Source: Prado023 sp963700395 (GTDB lineage Bacteria > Actinomycetota > Actinomycetes > S36-B12 > CAIYMF01). Taken from it: DNA of 64,000 nt. Under the pieces are notes generated by a model. The model made no database searches and was not told where the DNA came from. It saw only the letters and a list, made by a program, of their open reading frames with translations. Location of the stretch: NCBI GenBank assembly GCA_963700395.1, contig CAVOXI010000008.1:186001-250000 (forward strand), in the 5' to 3' direction. The stretch's first letter is position 1; each line of letters opens with the position of its first letter. The position numbers and the translations under genes were made by a program. Below, in pieces: positions 43,056 through 50,873 of the stretch.

Positions 43056-44492
43056 TCAGCCCTCGGGCGGCCGCTGCGACCAGCCGAGGGCAGCCTCCAC
43101 AGCCGCCCCGATGGCCAGCAGCGAGTCCTCCCCATGCTCCGGTCCCACGATGCTCAGGCCCACGGGCAGCCCACCGACCAGCCCGATGGGCAGCGTCAGG
43201 ATCGGCCAGCCGGCGACCGCCGGAGCGGAGGTGACCAGCCCGCCGACGAACGTGTCCCCGCCCGCGAGCTCGCTGCGCCAGGCCGGTCCGTAGGCCGGGG
43301 AGATCAGGGCATCCACCCCATGTGCGAACGCCGGGATGAGGACGGAGTCGACGGCCCAGGCGAGGTTGCGGGCACGAGCCGCCCCGTACTCGGGCGCCGC
43401 ACGACCGCCGGAGCAGACCGCCGCCTCCAGGAACTCCTGGCCGTGGTGGGCGAGCTCGTCCTCACGATGGGCCTCGTTGAACGCGATGACCTCGGCGATC
43501 GACCGGGGTGCCGTTCCCGGGCGGCCTGCCAGGTAGGCGTCGAGGTCCTCAGCCATCTCGTGGACCAGCACCGTGACCTCGTCACGGGCGCTCTCCTCGG
43601 TGGCCCCGGCAGCGTCCACCTCCAGGACGGTGAGCCCGGCTGCGCGCAGCGCCTCGACCGCCCCGGCGAACAGGCCGTCGGTGTCGCTGTCCCCGGCGAG
43701 CCAGGCACGCGGCATGCCCAGGACGTAGCGCCGCGGGCGGTGCCGCTCATGGTCGCCCTGGCCGCCGAACGCCTGGCCGGTGAGGACCGCGAGCAGGGCG
43801 CCGGCATCGGCCACCGAGCGCCCCATCGGGCCAGGTGAGTCGTGGCTGGCGGCGATGGGCGCGATCCCGTCCACCGGGACGGTGCCCACGGTGGGCTTGA
43901 GTCCCACCACCCCGCACAGGGAGGCCGGGCAGGTGATGGAGCCGTCGGTCTCCGTCCCGACGGCCAGGGGTGCGTACCCCGCCGCCAGGGCCGCGCCCGA
44001 GCCCGACGAGGAGCCACCGGCGGAGTGCCCGGGCTTCCACGGGTTGTCCGTCAGGCCGCCCACGCCCGACCAGCCGCTCGTGGAGTGCTTGCCGCGGAAG
44101 TTGGCCCACTCCGAGAGGTTGGATGCGGCCAGGACCACCATGCCCGCCGCGCGCAGCCGGGCGACCAACGGGGCGTCCCGTTCGGCCGGGGAGCCGACCA
44201 TCGCCAACGACCCCACAGTCGCGGGCAGGCCGATGCACTCGATGTTGTCCTTGATGATGACGGGGATGCCGTCGAACGGGCTCAACGCCTGGCCGGCAGC
44301 CCTCCGGGCATCGGCCGCGCGCGCCTGCTCGCCGGCCTCGGGGTGGACGGCGACCACCGCGCGCAGGGTCGGCTCGCGCCGCTCGATGCGCGCCAGCAGG
44401 TGTTCGACGAGGTCGATGCTGGTGAGCCGCCCGTCGGCCATGAGGGCTGCCGCTTCGAGGGCACCGAGCTCGTGCAGCGGCGCTGCGCTCAC
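43056..44492 (-). CDS. amidase signature family protein
   Basis: A 478-residue amidase with the Ser-cisSer-Lys triad: K81 in IPVIIKDNIE, the Gly/Ser-rich GHSAGGSSSGSGAALAAG, and the nucleophile serine in TETDGSITCPAS (about S185). The sequence is closest to long-chain 'amidase' annotations rather than GatA. No signal peptide. The GTG start overlaps the stop of the ABM gene (GTGA), so the two are co-translated. The amide substrate is unknown. Confidence 0.88.
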   Translation of the reverse strand: MSAAPLHELGALEAAALMADGRLTSIDLVEHLLARIERREPTLRAVVAVHPEAGEQARAADARRAAGQALSPFDGIPVIIKDNIECIGLPATVGSLAMVGSPAERDAPLVARLRAAGMVVLAASNLSEWANFRGKHSTSGWSGVGGLTDNPWKPGHSAGGSSSGSGAALAAGYAPLAVGTETDGSITCPASLCGVVGLKPTVGTVPVDGIAPIAASHDSPGPMGRSVADAGALLAVLTGQAFGGQGDHERHRPRRYVLGMPRAWLAGDSDTDGLFAGAVEALRAAGLTVLEVDAAGATEESARDEVTVLVHEMAEDLDAYLAGRPGTAPRSIAEVIAFNEAHREDELAHHGQEFLEAAVCSGGRAAPEYGAARARNLAWAVDSVLIPAFAHGVDALISPAYGPAWRSELAGGDTFVGGLVTSAPAVAGWPILTLPIGLVGGLPVGLSIVGPEHGEDSLLAIGAAVEAALGWSQRPPEG

Positions 44493-44776
44493 AGGATGGC
44501 CCAATGCTCCACAACCGGTGGCTCTGCGAAGAACGGGCCGATGACGGCGCGCCACTGCCCGAAGAGCTCACCGCCCCGGAACCCCTCAGTGTGGTCCTCG
44601 AGGGTGTCCCAGGTGATCGCGAGCAGGAACACCGAGGGCCGCTCGATGCCTCGGTGCACGCTGAGGTCGTGCCACCCGTGCGCCTGGGCCAGTATCGCCC
44701 TGGCCTCCTCGAGGGCGTGCACGAAGTCGTCCTCGCGGCCCGGCTGGACCGAGATGGTGGCGGTCTCCACGATCAC
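44489..44776 (-). CDS. antibiotic biosynthesis monooxygenase-fold protein
   Basis: A 95-residue ferredoxin-like (ABM/DUF) protein: IVETATISVQPGREDDFVHALEEARAI opens the domain, and AITWDTLEDHTEGFRGG and FFAEPPVVEHW complete it. Such dimeric barrels include small monooxygenases and heme or quinone-binding proteins. The GTG start behind CGGAGG is preferred to an ATG 16 codons upstream. It is coupled to the amidase, so both may act on the same compound. Function unproven. Confidence 0.8.
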   Translation of the reverse strand: MIVETATISVQPGREDDFVHALEEARAILAQAHGWHDLSVHRGIERPSVFLLAITWDTLEDHTEGFRGGELFGQWRAVIGPFFAEPPVVEHWAIL

Positions 44777-44848
44777 TGTGGCCTCCGGAGTGTGTTGGCA
44801 GCCGACTCTGGTCAGCAGATCCAACCACAGCGGACGTCCTCCGGCTGA

Positions 44849-47107
44849 TCAGTCAGGAAGTGGCTGCCGGCTCCTGATCCAGGCTGCGGGCACCGGTGGG
44901 CGGGCCAGTGCGTCCATCAAGGGGAGCATCTCCATCCACCACTGGTCATTGGGCCGACGGTTCTCGATGTCGTAGACCTCCGGGATCCGGACCAGGCGCG
45001 CTGAGCCCATCCTGCCGTCGACGAAGGTGGCGTAGTGCCAGTCGATCCGGCCCGCGAGCATCCGCCCGGTCAGCCAGTCGATGCAGTGGGCGGCCAGGCG
45101 TGCCGCGTGGACGCGGTCGAAGGGTGTCGGGTTGCCGCCCTGCTGCAGGTGCCCGAGGACCATCGGCCGGACGTCGAAGAGCCCGTTGGACTCCTCGGCG
45201 AACAACTGGCACAGGAACTCCGTCGTGTACCCGACGCTCGCCTCCTCGTTGCGGATCGACAGGTGGAAGCGTCGACCGCGCCGGAACCCCTCCACCATCC
45301 CCGCGACGTCGTAGTTGAGCCGGGCCAGCGTCGGCGGGTCCTCGTTGAGGTAGACCTCCTCGGCGCCGACCGACAGCGCAGCCATGGTGGCCAGGAACCC
45401 GCACCGCCGGCCCATCGTCTCAACGACGAACGCACGGTGCGAGGCCCGGGCGGACTGCTTGATGACGTCGACGGCGGAGACGATCGCGTTCAGCGCGGTG
45501 TCGGCCCCGATCGTCATCTCCCAGCCGGGCAGGTTGTTGTCGATGGTCGCGGGAAGGCAGATCGCCGGGATGCGCAGGCCGGGGTGGTCCCCACGGTGCT
45601 CGCGCAGGCGCCACATCGCCTCGTAGGCCCGGTGACCCCCGATGACCAGGAGCGCGTCGATCCTGTTGCGCTGGATCGCGTCGCCCACCGCCGCGTAGTC
45701 CTCGGTGCGCGGGGTGGTCCGACTCGTCCCCAGCTCGGCGCCGCCCAGCCCGACGAGGCCCTCCATCGCGCCCCACTCCAGGTCCTCCACCCGGTCGTTG
45801 AGCAGGCCGGGGAAGCCATCACGGATGCCGACCATCGAGTGCCCCCGTGAGATGCCGAACCGCACGGCGGCCCGCACAGCCGCGTTCATCCCCGGCGCGA
45901 GGCCGCCCGCATGCACGATGGCGATCCTCGTCCCCTGGCCGGGGAACATCGGCTCGGGCTGGGCGATCCCCTCGAACACGCGCATCATCCCGGTGAACGA
46001 ATCGCCCCGGGCCGCCATCGCCCCGGCGTAGTCCCCCGACTCGATCATGCGCGGGATCGCCTTGGTCGCGGCGACCGCCTCCATCAGCGGCATCCGGGTG
46101 ACCCGGTTGTTGTGGATCCCGATGAGCTGCGAGACGTGGTCGGCGTCGGCGCCGAGGACCTCGAGGGCGGCCGCGTACCCCATCAGCGTGGGCATCCAGC
46201 GGTCATAGGCCGTGGGCGCACCGCCGCGCTGGACGTGGCCGAGGATGGTCACCCGGGTGTCCTCACCGAGTCGTTCGGTGATGAGGTCGGCGACCATCTG
46301 GGAGGTCACCGGCCGGCCGTCCTCGTCGGAGACCCCCTCGGAGACGATCACGAGGTTGTCACGGCGACCCGCGGCGCGCCCCGCGGCCAGGCGCCCCACG
46401 AGGGCGTCCTGCCACCCGGGGCCGGGCCGGACCTCGGGGATCAGGACGTAGTCCGCGCCGCCGGCGATCGCGCACATCACCGCGAGGTACCCGCAGTGCC
46501 GACCCATCACCTCGACGACGAACGAGCGCTGGTGGCTCGACGCGGTCGAGGCAAGGGCGTCGACCGCCTCGATGATCCGGTGCATCGCGGTGTCGGCGCC
46601 GATGGTCTTGTCGGTGCCGACCATGTCGTTGTCGATCGAGCCGACCGCCCCAGCGATGATGAGCTGCTGGTGGGCGTGCGCCTGCTCGGCGCTGATCTCG
46701 CCGGTGACCACGAGCTCCTCGAGGAGCCCTGGCCACTCGGAGCGGAAGATGTCGGTGCCCGTCAGCGACCCGTCGCCGCCGATGACGACCAGCCGGTCGA
46801 TCCCACGCTCGACCAGGTTGCGCGCGGCCCGCAGCCGGCCCTGACGCTCGCGGAAGTCCGCGGAGCGGGCCGTGCCGATGACCGTCCCGCCGAGATGCAT
46901 GATCGATCCGACGTCGTTCCAGTCGAACCGCTGGATTCGCTCCCCACCGTCGACGAGGCCCTGCAGCCCCTCGTAGACCGCATAGGCGTCCGCGCCGTTG
47001 GCGATCGCGGTGCGGACCACGGCCCGAACGGTCGCGTTCATGCCCTGGGAGTCGCCTCCGGAGGTCAGGACGGCCAGGGCCTTGCGGCGTTCTTCGGTCG
47101 GGGTCAT
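44849..47107 (-). CDS. pfkA: eukaryotic-type tandem-domain 6-phosphofructokinase
   Basis: A 752-residue ATP-dependent PFK made of two PFK domains in one chain, about twice the usual bacterial length. The N-terminal half is catalytic: GGDSQG (17-22), GGDGS (110-114), SIDND (157-161), TDKTIG (165-170) and MGRHCGY (201-207). Stretches such as HLGGTVIGTARSADFRERQG closely follow animal muscle PFK. The C-terminal half starts near 393 with VHAGGLAPGMNAAVRA. It has lost the catalytic set (GGHRAYE in place of GGDGS; TIDNN in place of SIDND), and ends with GHLQQGGNPTPFDR as eukaryotic regulatory halves do. The ATG follows GGGAGG. I infer allosteric regulation like eukaryotic PFK-1; not shown. Confidence 0.92.
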   Translation of the reverse strand: MTPTEERRKALAVLTSGGDSQGMNATVRAVVRTAIANGADAYAVYEGLQGLVDGGERIQRFDWNDVGSIMHLGGTVIGTARSADFRERQGRLRAARNLVERGIDRLVVIGGDGSLTGTDIFRSEWPGLLEELVVTGEISAEQAHAHQQLIIAGAVGSIDNDMVGTDKTIGADTAMHRIIEAVDALASTASSHQRSFVVEVMGRHCGYLAVMCAIAGGADYVLIPEVRPGPGWQDALVGRLAAGRAAGRRDNLVIVSEGVSDEDGRPVTSQMVADLITERLGEDTRVTILGHVQRGGAPTAYDRWMPTLMGYAAALEVLGADADHVSQLIGIHNNRVTRMPLMEAVAATKAIPRMIESGDYAGAMAARGDSFTGMMRVFEGIAQPEPMFPGQGTRIAIVHAGGLAPGMNAAVRAAVRFGISRGHSMVGIRDGFPGLLNDRVEDLEWGAMEGLVGLGGAELGTSRTTPRTEDYAAVGDAIQRNRIDALLVIGGHRAYEAMWRLREHRGDHPGLRIPAICLPATIDNNLPGWEMTIGADTALNAIVSAVDVIKQSARASHRAFVVETMGRRCGFLATMAALSVGAEEVYLNEDPPTLARLNYDVAGMVEGFRRGRRFHLSIRNEEASVGYTTEFLCQLFAEESNGLFDVRPMVLGHLQQGGNPTPFDRVHAARLAAHCIDWLTGRMLAGRIDWHYATFVDGRMGSARLVRIPEVYDIENRRPNDQWWMEMLPLMDALARPPVPAAWIRSRQPLPD

Positions 47108-47177
47108 GCGAACCTCCCAGGGCGGCGTGTCCCCAGCCTATTGACGCCGCCTCGCCGGGCGCCCGGCGAGCACGGGC

Positions 47178-47528
47178 TCAACCCCAGCCGAGCTCATGCA
47201 GGCGGGCGTCACTGATCCCGAAGTGGTGCGCCACCTCGTGGATGACCGTGACCCGCACCTGGTCGACCACGTCCTGCTGGTCCCTGCACATCCGCAGGAT
47301 CGGGAGCCGGTAGATGGTGATCCGGTCCGGGAGGACCCCGGCATACCACTCACCTCGCTGGGTGAGGGGTGTTCCGACGTACAACCCGAGCAGGCTTCGC
47401 GTCCCGGGCGGCACGTCGTCCTCGACGAGCAGCACGCAGTTGGACACCAACCTGCCCAGCTCGTCCGGGATCGTGTCCAGCGCCTGGGAGACGAGGTCCT
47501 CGAACTGATCGCGCGGGACATCGATCAT
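47178..47528 (-). CDS. small zincin-like metallopeptidase family protein
   Basis: A 116-residue protein of the zinicin-like/DUF1025 metallopeptidase family. The zinc motif HEVAHHFGISDARLHELGWG (from about residue 96) carries HExxH and a downstream acidic region. The N-terminal half contains FEDLVSQALDTIPDEL and NCVLLVEDDVPPG. Related proteins are common in actinobacteria; proteolytic activity has not been generally shown. It lies 70 bases downstream of pfkA on the same strand, so co-transcription is possible. Confidence 0.87.
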   Translation of the reverse strand: MIDVPRDQFEDLVSQALDTIPDELGRLVSNCVLLVEDDVPPGTRSLLGLYVGTPLTQRGEWYAGVLPDRITIYRLPILRMCRDQQDVVDQVRVTVIHEVAHHFGISDARLHELGWG

Positions 47529-47572
47529 GACTCGATCCTCGCAGGTGTGCAGCCCACCCGCCGTCGCGAGCG

Positions 47573-48064
47573 TCAGCAGCCGTGGCGGGTGCCGCCCCAG
47601 TGGCCGGCGCCCCGGCCGTGGTTCCACACGACCCAGAACGCCTTGTCCTGATCGAACCGGCTCCAGGTGTTGATGGGCTTGCGGGCCAGGTCACGGCGTC
47701 CCATCTTCAGTGCCGTGGCCCGCGCCAGGCCGGCATTGAACTGGTAGGCGCCGCGGTAGCGTCCGCCCGGAGAGCTGATCCGGTAGTTGCCGCCGGACTC
47801 ACGACGCACGATGCATCGCCGCGTCCCCTCGTGGCGGCTGCTGTAGTACTTGCCGATGTAGGCCGAGGAGCGCACGCCGCTCAGGCTGCGCGAGACCTTC
47901 GGGTTGCGGTCACCCGCCACGACCGAGGCGGCCGCGGAAGTCGGCGCCGCGGCCCGTGCCGGGGTTCCCGGCGAGGCTGAGGCTGCGGGGGCGATCAGCA
48001 CGAGCGCACCCGCCGTGGCGGTGGCGGCAACTACTCCGGTCAGACGGGTCAGCAGTGCAGGCAT
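47573..48064 (-). CDS. secreted transglycosylase/Rpf-like protein
   Basis: A 163-residue exported protein. The signal peptide (VVAATATAGALVLIAPAASA) is cleaved near residue 31. A linker of about 50 residues follows, then a small lysozyme-like fold with CIVRRESGGNYRI, GGRYRGAYQFN and a final Trp/His-rich WNHGRGAGHWGG. The Glu in RRESGGNY is the expected catalytic acid. This matches soluble lytic transglycosylase/Rpf-like domains that cleave peptidoglycan. The leader upstream is GC-rich and structured. Assignment as a classical Rpf is not secure. Confidence 0.8.
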   Translation of the reverse strand: MPALLTRLTGVVAATATAGALVLIAPAASASPGTPARAAAPTSAAASVVAGDRNPKVSRSLSGVRSSAYIGKYYSSRHEGTRRCIVRRESGGNYRISSPGGRYRGAYQFNAGLARATALKMGRRDLARKPINTWSRFDQDKAFWVVWNHGRGAGHWGGTRHGC

Positions 48065-48492
48065 ATGGCTCCTGGTCCGGGCCGGCCAGAGGGCCGACGC
48101 GCGTGCGCAGCAGGCTCGGCGTCGGGGGCGGGTTCGGGTCTCCCGCTCGACTCGCTGCGCCCCTCGAGGGGCGGGTCCCCGCAACGTTCCACGGGCTGCT
48201 GTGCGCCCCGGAACGCCGGCTGCGTCCCGCCGGGGCTGCCACCAGTGTCACCAGAGTCAGCCGGGCAAGGGAAGCCACAGGGCAGTTCTGTGAGCAACCT
48301 CACAGGCGATTTGAACCAGTTCGCGCGCGTTCGGTCCGGTTCGCAGGTGCGGTGGAGGTAGTGCGTTCAGGCGTCCCGCCATTCACGTCCCTCGACCTCC
48401 ACTCTGCTCCCCGGGAGGTCCCCCCGGTTCCCTCGGGACCTCCCGAGGAGCAGAGTGGAGGGTGCAGGCAACAGACTCCTGGAGGTGGCGCG
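48065..48492. other. divergent intergenic region with strong secondary structure
   Basis: About 430 bases without a convincing gene between the transglycosylase-like gene (leftward) and the DUF1918 gene (rightward). It contains a CGCCCCTCGAGGGGCG palindrome near 48168 and a 26-base inverted repeat (separate entry). A c-di-AMP (ydaO) riboswitch is known before actinobacterial rpf genes, but I could not match its conserved sequences here. Confidence 0.5.
48396..48461. repeat. 26-base inverted repeat upstream of the DUF1918 gene
   Basis: Arms at 48396-48421 (beginning CCTCCACTCTGCTCC) and 48436-48461 (ending GGAGCAGAGTGGAGG) pair at 25 of 26 positions around a 14-base loop. It ends 31 bases before the start codon of the next gene. 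The stem is far longer than a usual terminator and has no U-tract. Confidence 0.85.
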
Positions 48493-49005
48493 ATGAAGGC
48501 ATCAATCGGCGACCGGATCGTGATGGCCGGTGAGCAGGTCGACCGCCCCACGAGGGACGGCAAGGTCCTCGAGGTGCGGGGCCCCGACGGCGCGCCCCCG
48601 TATCTCGTGCTCTGGAGCGACGGTCACACGGGGCTGCTCTTCCCCGGGCCGGGATCGGTGCTCCGGGTGCAGAACGCGGGCGAGCCCGCCGTCGCTGAGC
48701 AGCCGCAGGCGCCGTTGCCGGAGGCCGGAGCGCCCGCGACAGCCCATCAGTGGACGGTGCGACTCTCCCTGTTCGAGGGCGACGACACCACCGCACGGGC
48801 GGTGCTCGTCGCGGACCCGCTGGAGGGCATCCGCGCCACCGGGGTCAGCCATCGACGCGCCCAGGATCCCCCGCACGCCCGGATTGGGGACATGGTCGCC
48901 GTTGCCCGGGCGCTGCGTCACCTGTCCGACCAGCTCCTGGAACAGGCAACCGCCGAGATCGCGGACTCCACGGGCGAGGCGGACGTGCGCGTCTCCCCGG
49001 TGTGA
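48493..49005 (+). CDS. DUF1918-DUF1876 fusion protein
   Basis: A 170-residue protein combining two actinobacterial domains of unknown function. Residues 1-60 are DUF1918 (SIGDRIVMAGEQVDRPTRDGKVLEVRG). Residues about 85-165 are DUF1876-like (WTVRLSLFEGDDTTARAVLVAD and MVAVARALRHLSDQLLEQA). The domains are joined by an Ala/Pro-rich linker. The ATG follows CTGGAGGT. A 26-base hairpin in the leader may regulate it. Both domains are often induced with stress genes, but no function is known. Confidence 0.82.
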   Translation: MKASIGDRIVMAGEQVDRPTRDGKVLEVRGPDGAPPYLVLWSDGHTGLLFPGPGSVLRVQNAGEPAVAEQPQAPLPEAGAPATAHQWTVRLSLFEGDDTTARAVLVADPLEGIRATGVSHRRAQDPPHARIGDMVAVARALRHLSDQLLEQATAEIADSTGEADVRVSPV

Positions 49006-49012
49006 GCAGCGT

Positions 49013-49693
49013 TCAGGCCCGCGTCGGCACCGGCGTGGATCCGGTCGGCGTGACCTCGGCGCCCGCATGCCCGAGCGCCGGGACGGCCGTCGACGCGGCA
49101 GCCGCCCTGCGCCGTCCGAGCTCGACGGAGGACACGAGCGTGTTGGTCGACAGGGCCATCACGGCCCCGGCCAGCACCGGGAGGTCGGTCGTCAGGATCG
49201 CGAAGCTCAACCAGCAGACCTGCGACCCGATCTTCAGCCCGTTGGAGGTCAGGGAGATGGCAGAGGGCCCCATCCCACGGCGCGCCCAGACCGTCTCGTA
49301 GACCTGGGGCCACATCCCCACCATGCTGAGGCTGAACGCCAGGAACCCGACCTGGGTGGGGACCAGCTGGGTCGACACGAGGAGCAGGATCAGCGCGCTG
49401 CCCGCCAGGCCCGCGGCCCGTCGCCTGCGCGTCCACGCAGCGGGCACCAGGAGCACGATCGTCACCGCGCCAGTGCTCAGCAGGACGTTGCCGGGGATCT
49501 GGGGAAGGGATCCTGACCGCACCCCGTAGGTCAGCCAGAGCGATGAGGAGACCGCGACCAGCGACCACGTCCAGGGCGACACTCCCCCCATGTGCGGATG
49601 ACGCACGATTCGCAGGATCTGCGGCATGACCATCACGACGCCGATGGCGGAGCCCAGGTAGGCCAGCGAGAGGGCGAAGGAGTGTGTGTCCAC
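49013..49693 (-). CDS. PQ-loop (SWEET-like) membrane transporter
   Basis: A 226-residue protein with about seven helices and two PQ-loop motifs, VMVMPQILRIVR (about 20-31) and VGMWPQVYET (about 126-135). Two repeats in one chain is the SWEET/PQ-loop layout rather than the single-repeat SemiSWEET common in bacteria. Sugar or small-molecule transport is inferred. It is divergent from a LacI-family regulator with two LacI operators between, which supports a sugar-linked role. The C-terminal 25 residues are low complexity. Confidence 0.78.
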   Translation of the reverse strand: MDTHSFALSLAYLGSAIGVVMVMPQILRIVRHPHMGGVSPWTWSLVAVSSSLWLTYGVRSGSLPQIPGNVLLSTGAVTIVLLVPAAWTRRRRAAGLAGSALILLLVSTQLVPTQVGFLAFSLSMVGMWPQVYETVWARRGMGPSAISLTSNGLKIGSQVCWLSFAILTTDLPVLAGAVMALSTNTLVSSVELGRRRAAAASTAVPALGHAGAEVTPTGSTPVPTRA

Positions 49694-49708
49694 GGTTCAG
49701 ATCCACTT

Positions 49709-49737
49709 CTGTATCGATATAGTCTGTAACGATACAG
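49709..49737. promoter_or_regulatory. tandem LacI-family operators
   Basis: Two 14-base near-palindromes, CTGTATCGATATAG (49709-49722) and CTGTAACGATACAG (49724-49737), each with 12 of 14 symmetric positions and a central CG, lie one base apart. The outer halves CTGTATCG/CGATACAG also pair with each other. They sit between the SWEET-like gene and the lacI gene and probably mediate repression of one or both. Confidence 0.7.
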
Positions 49738-49779
49738 CCAACGCAGGACGACGACAACCCATTCCCAGGAGGGGCCGCC

Positions 49780-50830
49780 GTGGGCAGCGACCGACCGACG
49801 CTGGAGACAGTTGCGCGGGCTGCGGGCGTCTCCCGGATGACGGTCTCCAACGCCTACAACCGCCCCGACCAGCTGTCGCTCGCGACCCGCGAGCGCGTGC
49901 TCGCAGTTGCCAGCGAGCTCGGCTATCCGGGCCCGGATCCGGCCGCCCGATCCCTGCGGCGGGGCAGGTCGGGCACCGTCGGCGTCCTGATGACCGAGCG
50001 GCTGTCCTACGCGTTCACCGACCCCGGCATGGTCTCGCTGATGCGCGGGATGGCCACCGAGCTGGGCACGGCGGGCCAGGCCATGCTGCTCGTGCCGTCG
50101 GAGTCCGACGACGTCGTGTCCGTCGTGCAGGGCGCGCTCGTGGACGCGTTCATCATCTGCTCGATGGACGAGGACGACGAGGCGGTCCACGCCGTGCTGC
50201 ACCGTCGGCTTCCGCTCGTCACCGTCGGCCACCCGCGGCTGAAGGGCGTGCCCTTCCTGGGAATCGACAACGCGGCAGCCGGCGGCCGGGTCGCCGAGCA
50301 CCTGCTGGGCCTGGGGCATCGGAAGCTCGGCGTGGTGGGCCTCCCCGGCCGCGACGCCGGCGACACCGGCAACCGGGTCATCCCGGTGCGCGTCGGGATC
50401 CGCGCACGGGTCACCGGGTTCTCGCGGGTGGCCCTCGCCGGCCAGGGGGTCGACCTGCAGGTCGTCGACACGAGCGGAGAACACCCTGGACGAGGGCCTT
50501 CGGGCGGCGCGCGCACTTCTCGACCAGCCGGCCTCCCACCGACCCACAGCTGTGTTCGCGGTCACCGACGTCCTGGCCATGGCCGTGCTGGACGTGGCTG
50601 GCCGGCTCGGCCTGGCCGTTCCACGACAGCTGTCGGTCGTCGGCTTCGACGACATCGCGGAGGCCGCCAGGAGCCGCCCGCCGCTGACCACGGTGGCCCA
50701 GGATCTCGAGGGCAAGGGGCGGCTGGCTGCCCGCGCAGCACTCGACCTCGTGGCAGGCGGTCCGGTCAGGTCCCCGCGGCTGAGGGCGCGCCTGGTCGTG
50801 CGCGAGAGCACCGGTGCTCCGCCCGGGTGA
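49780..50830 (+). pseudogene. LacI family transcriptional regulator, frameshifted
   Basis: N-terminal LacI helix-turn-helix (TLETVARAAGVSRMTVSNAYNRPDQLS) followed by a periplasmic-binding-protein-like sensor domain. The frame breaks near 50476-50477. Removing one G restores VVDTS-ENTLDEGLRAARALLD and the remainder FAVTDVLAMAVLDVAG, VVGFDDIAEAA and a C-terminus at 50830. The repaired protein is about 349 residues, normal for the family. The GTG start is behind GGAGG. Two operators lie upstream, so it is probably autoregulated and controls the SWEET-like gene. Probably intact in vivo. Confidence 0.82.
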
Positions 50831-50873
50831 CCGAGGCCGTCAGGTCGACAGCGACGGAGCCGCTGACCTGTGC

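Noticed and set aside
40525..43293. 922-codon plus-strand frame across OTC and pckG
   Set aside because: Long antisense frame produced by high GC in the third codon position; the opposite strand carries two unmistakable enzymes.
48065..48395. c-di-AMP (ydaO) riboswitch before the transglycosylase-like gene
   Set aside because: Known before rpf genes in actinobacteria, and the leader is structured, but I could not find the conserved riboswitch sequences. An Infernal scan with RF00379 would decide.
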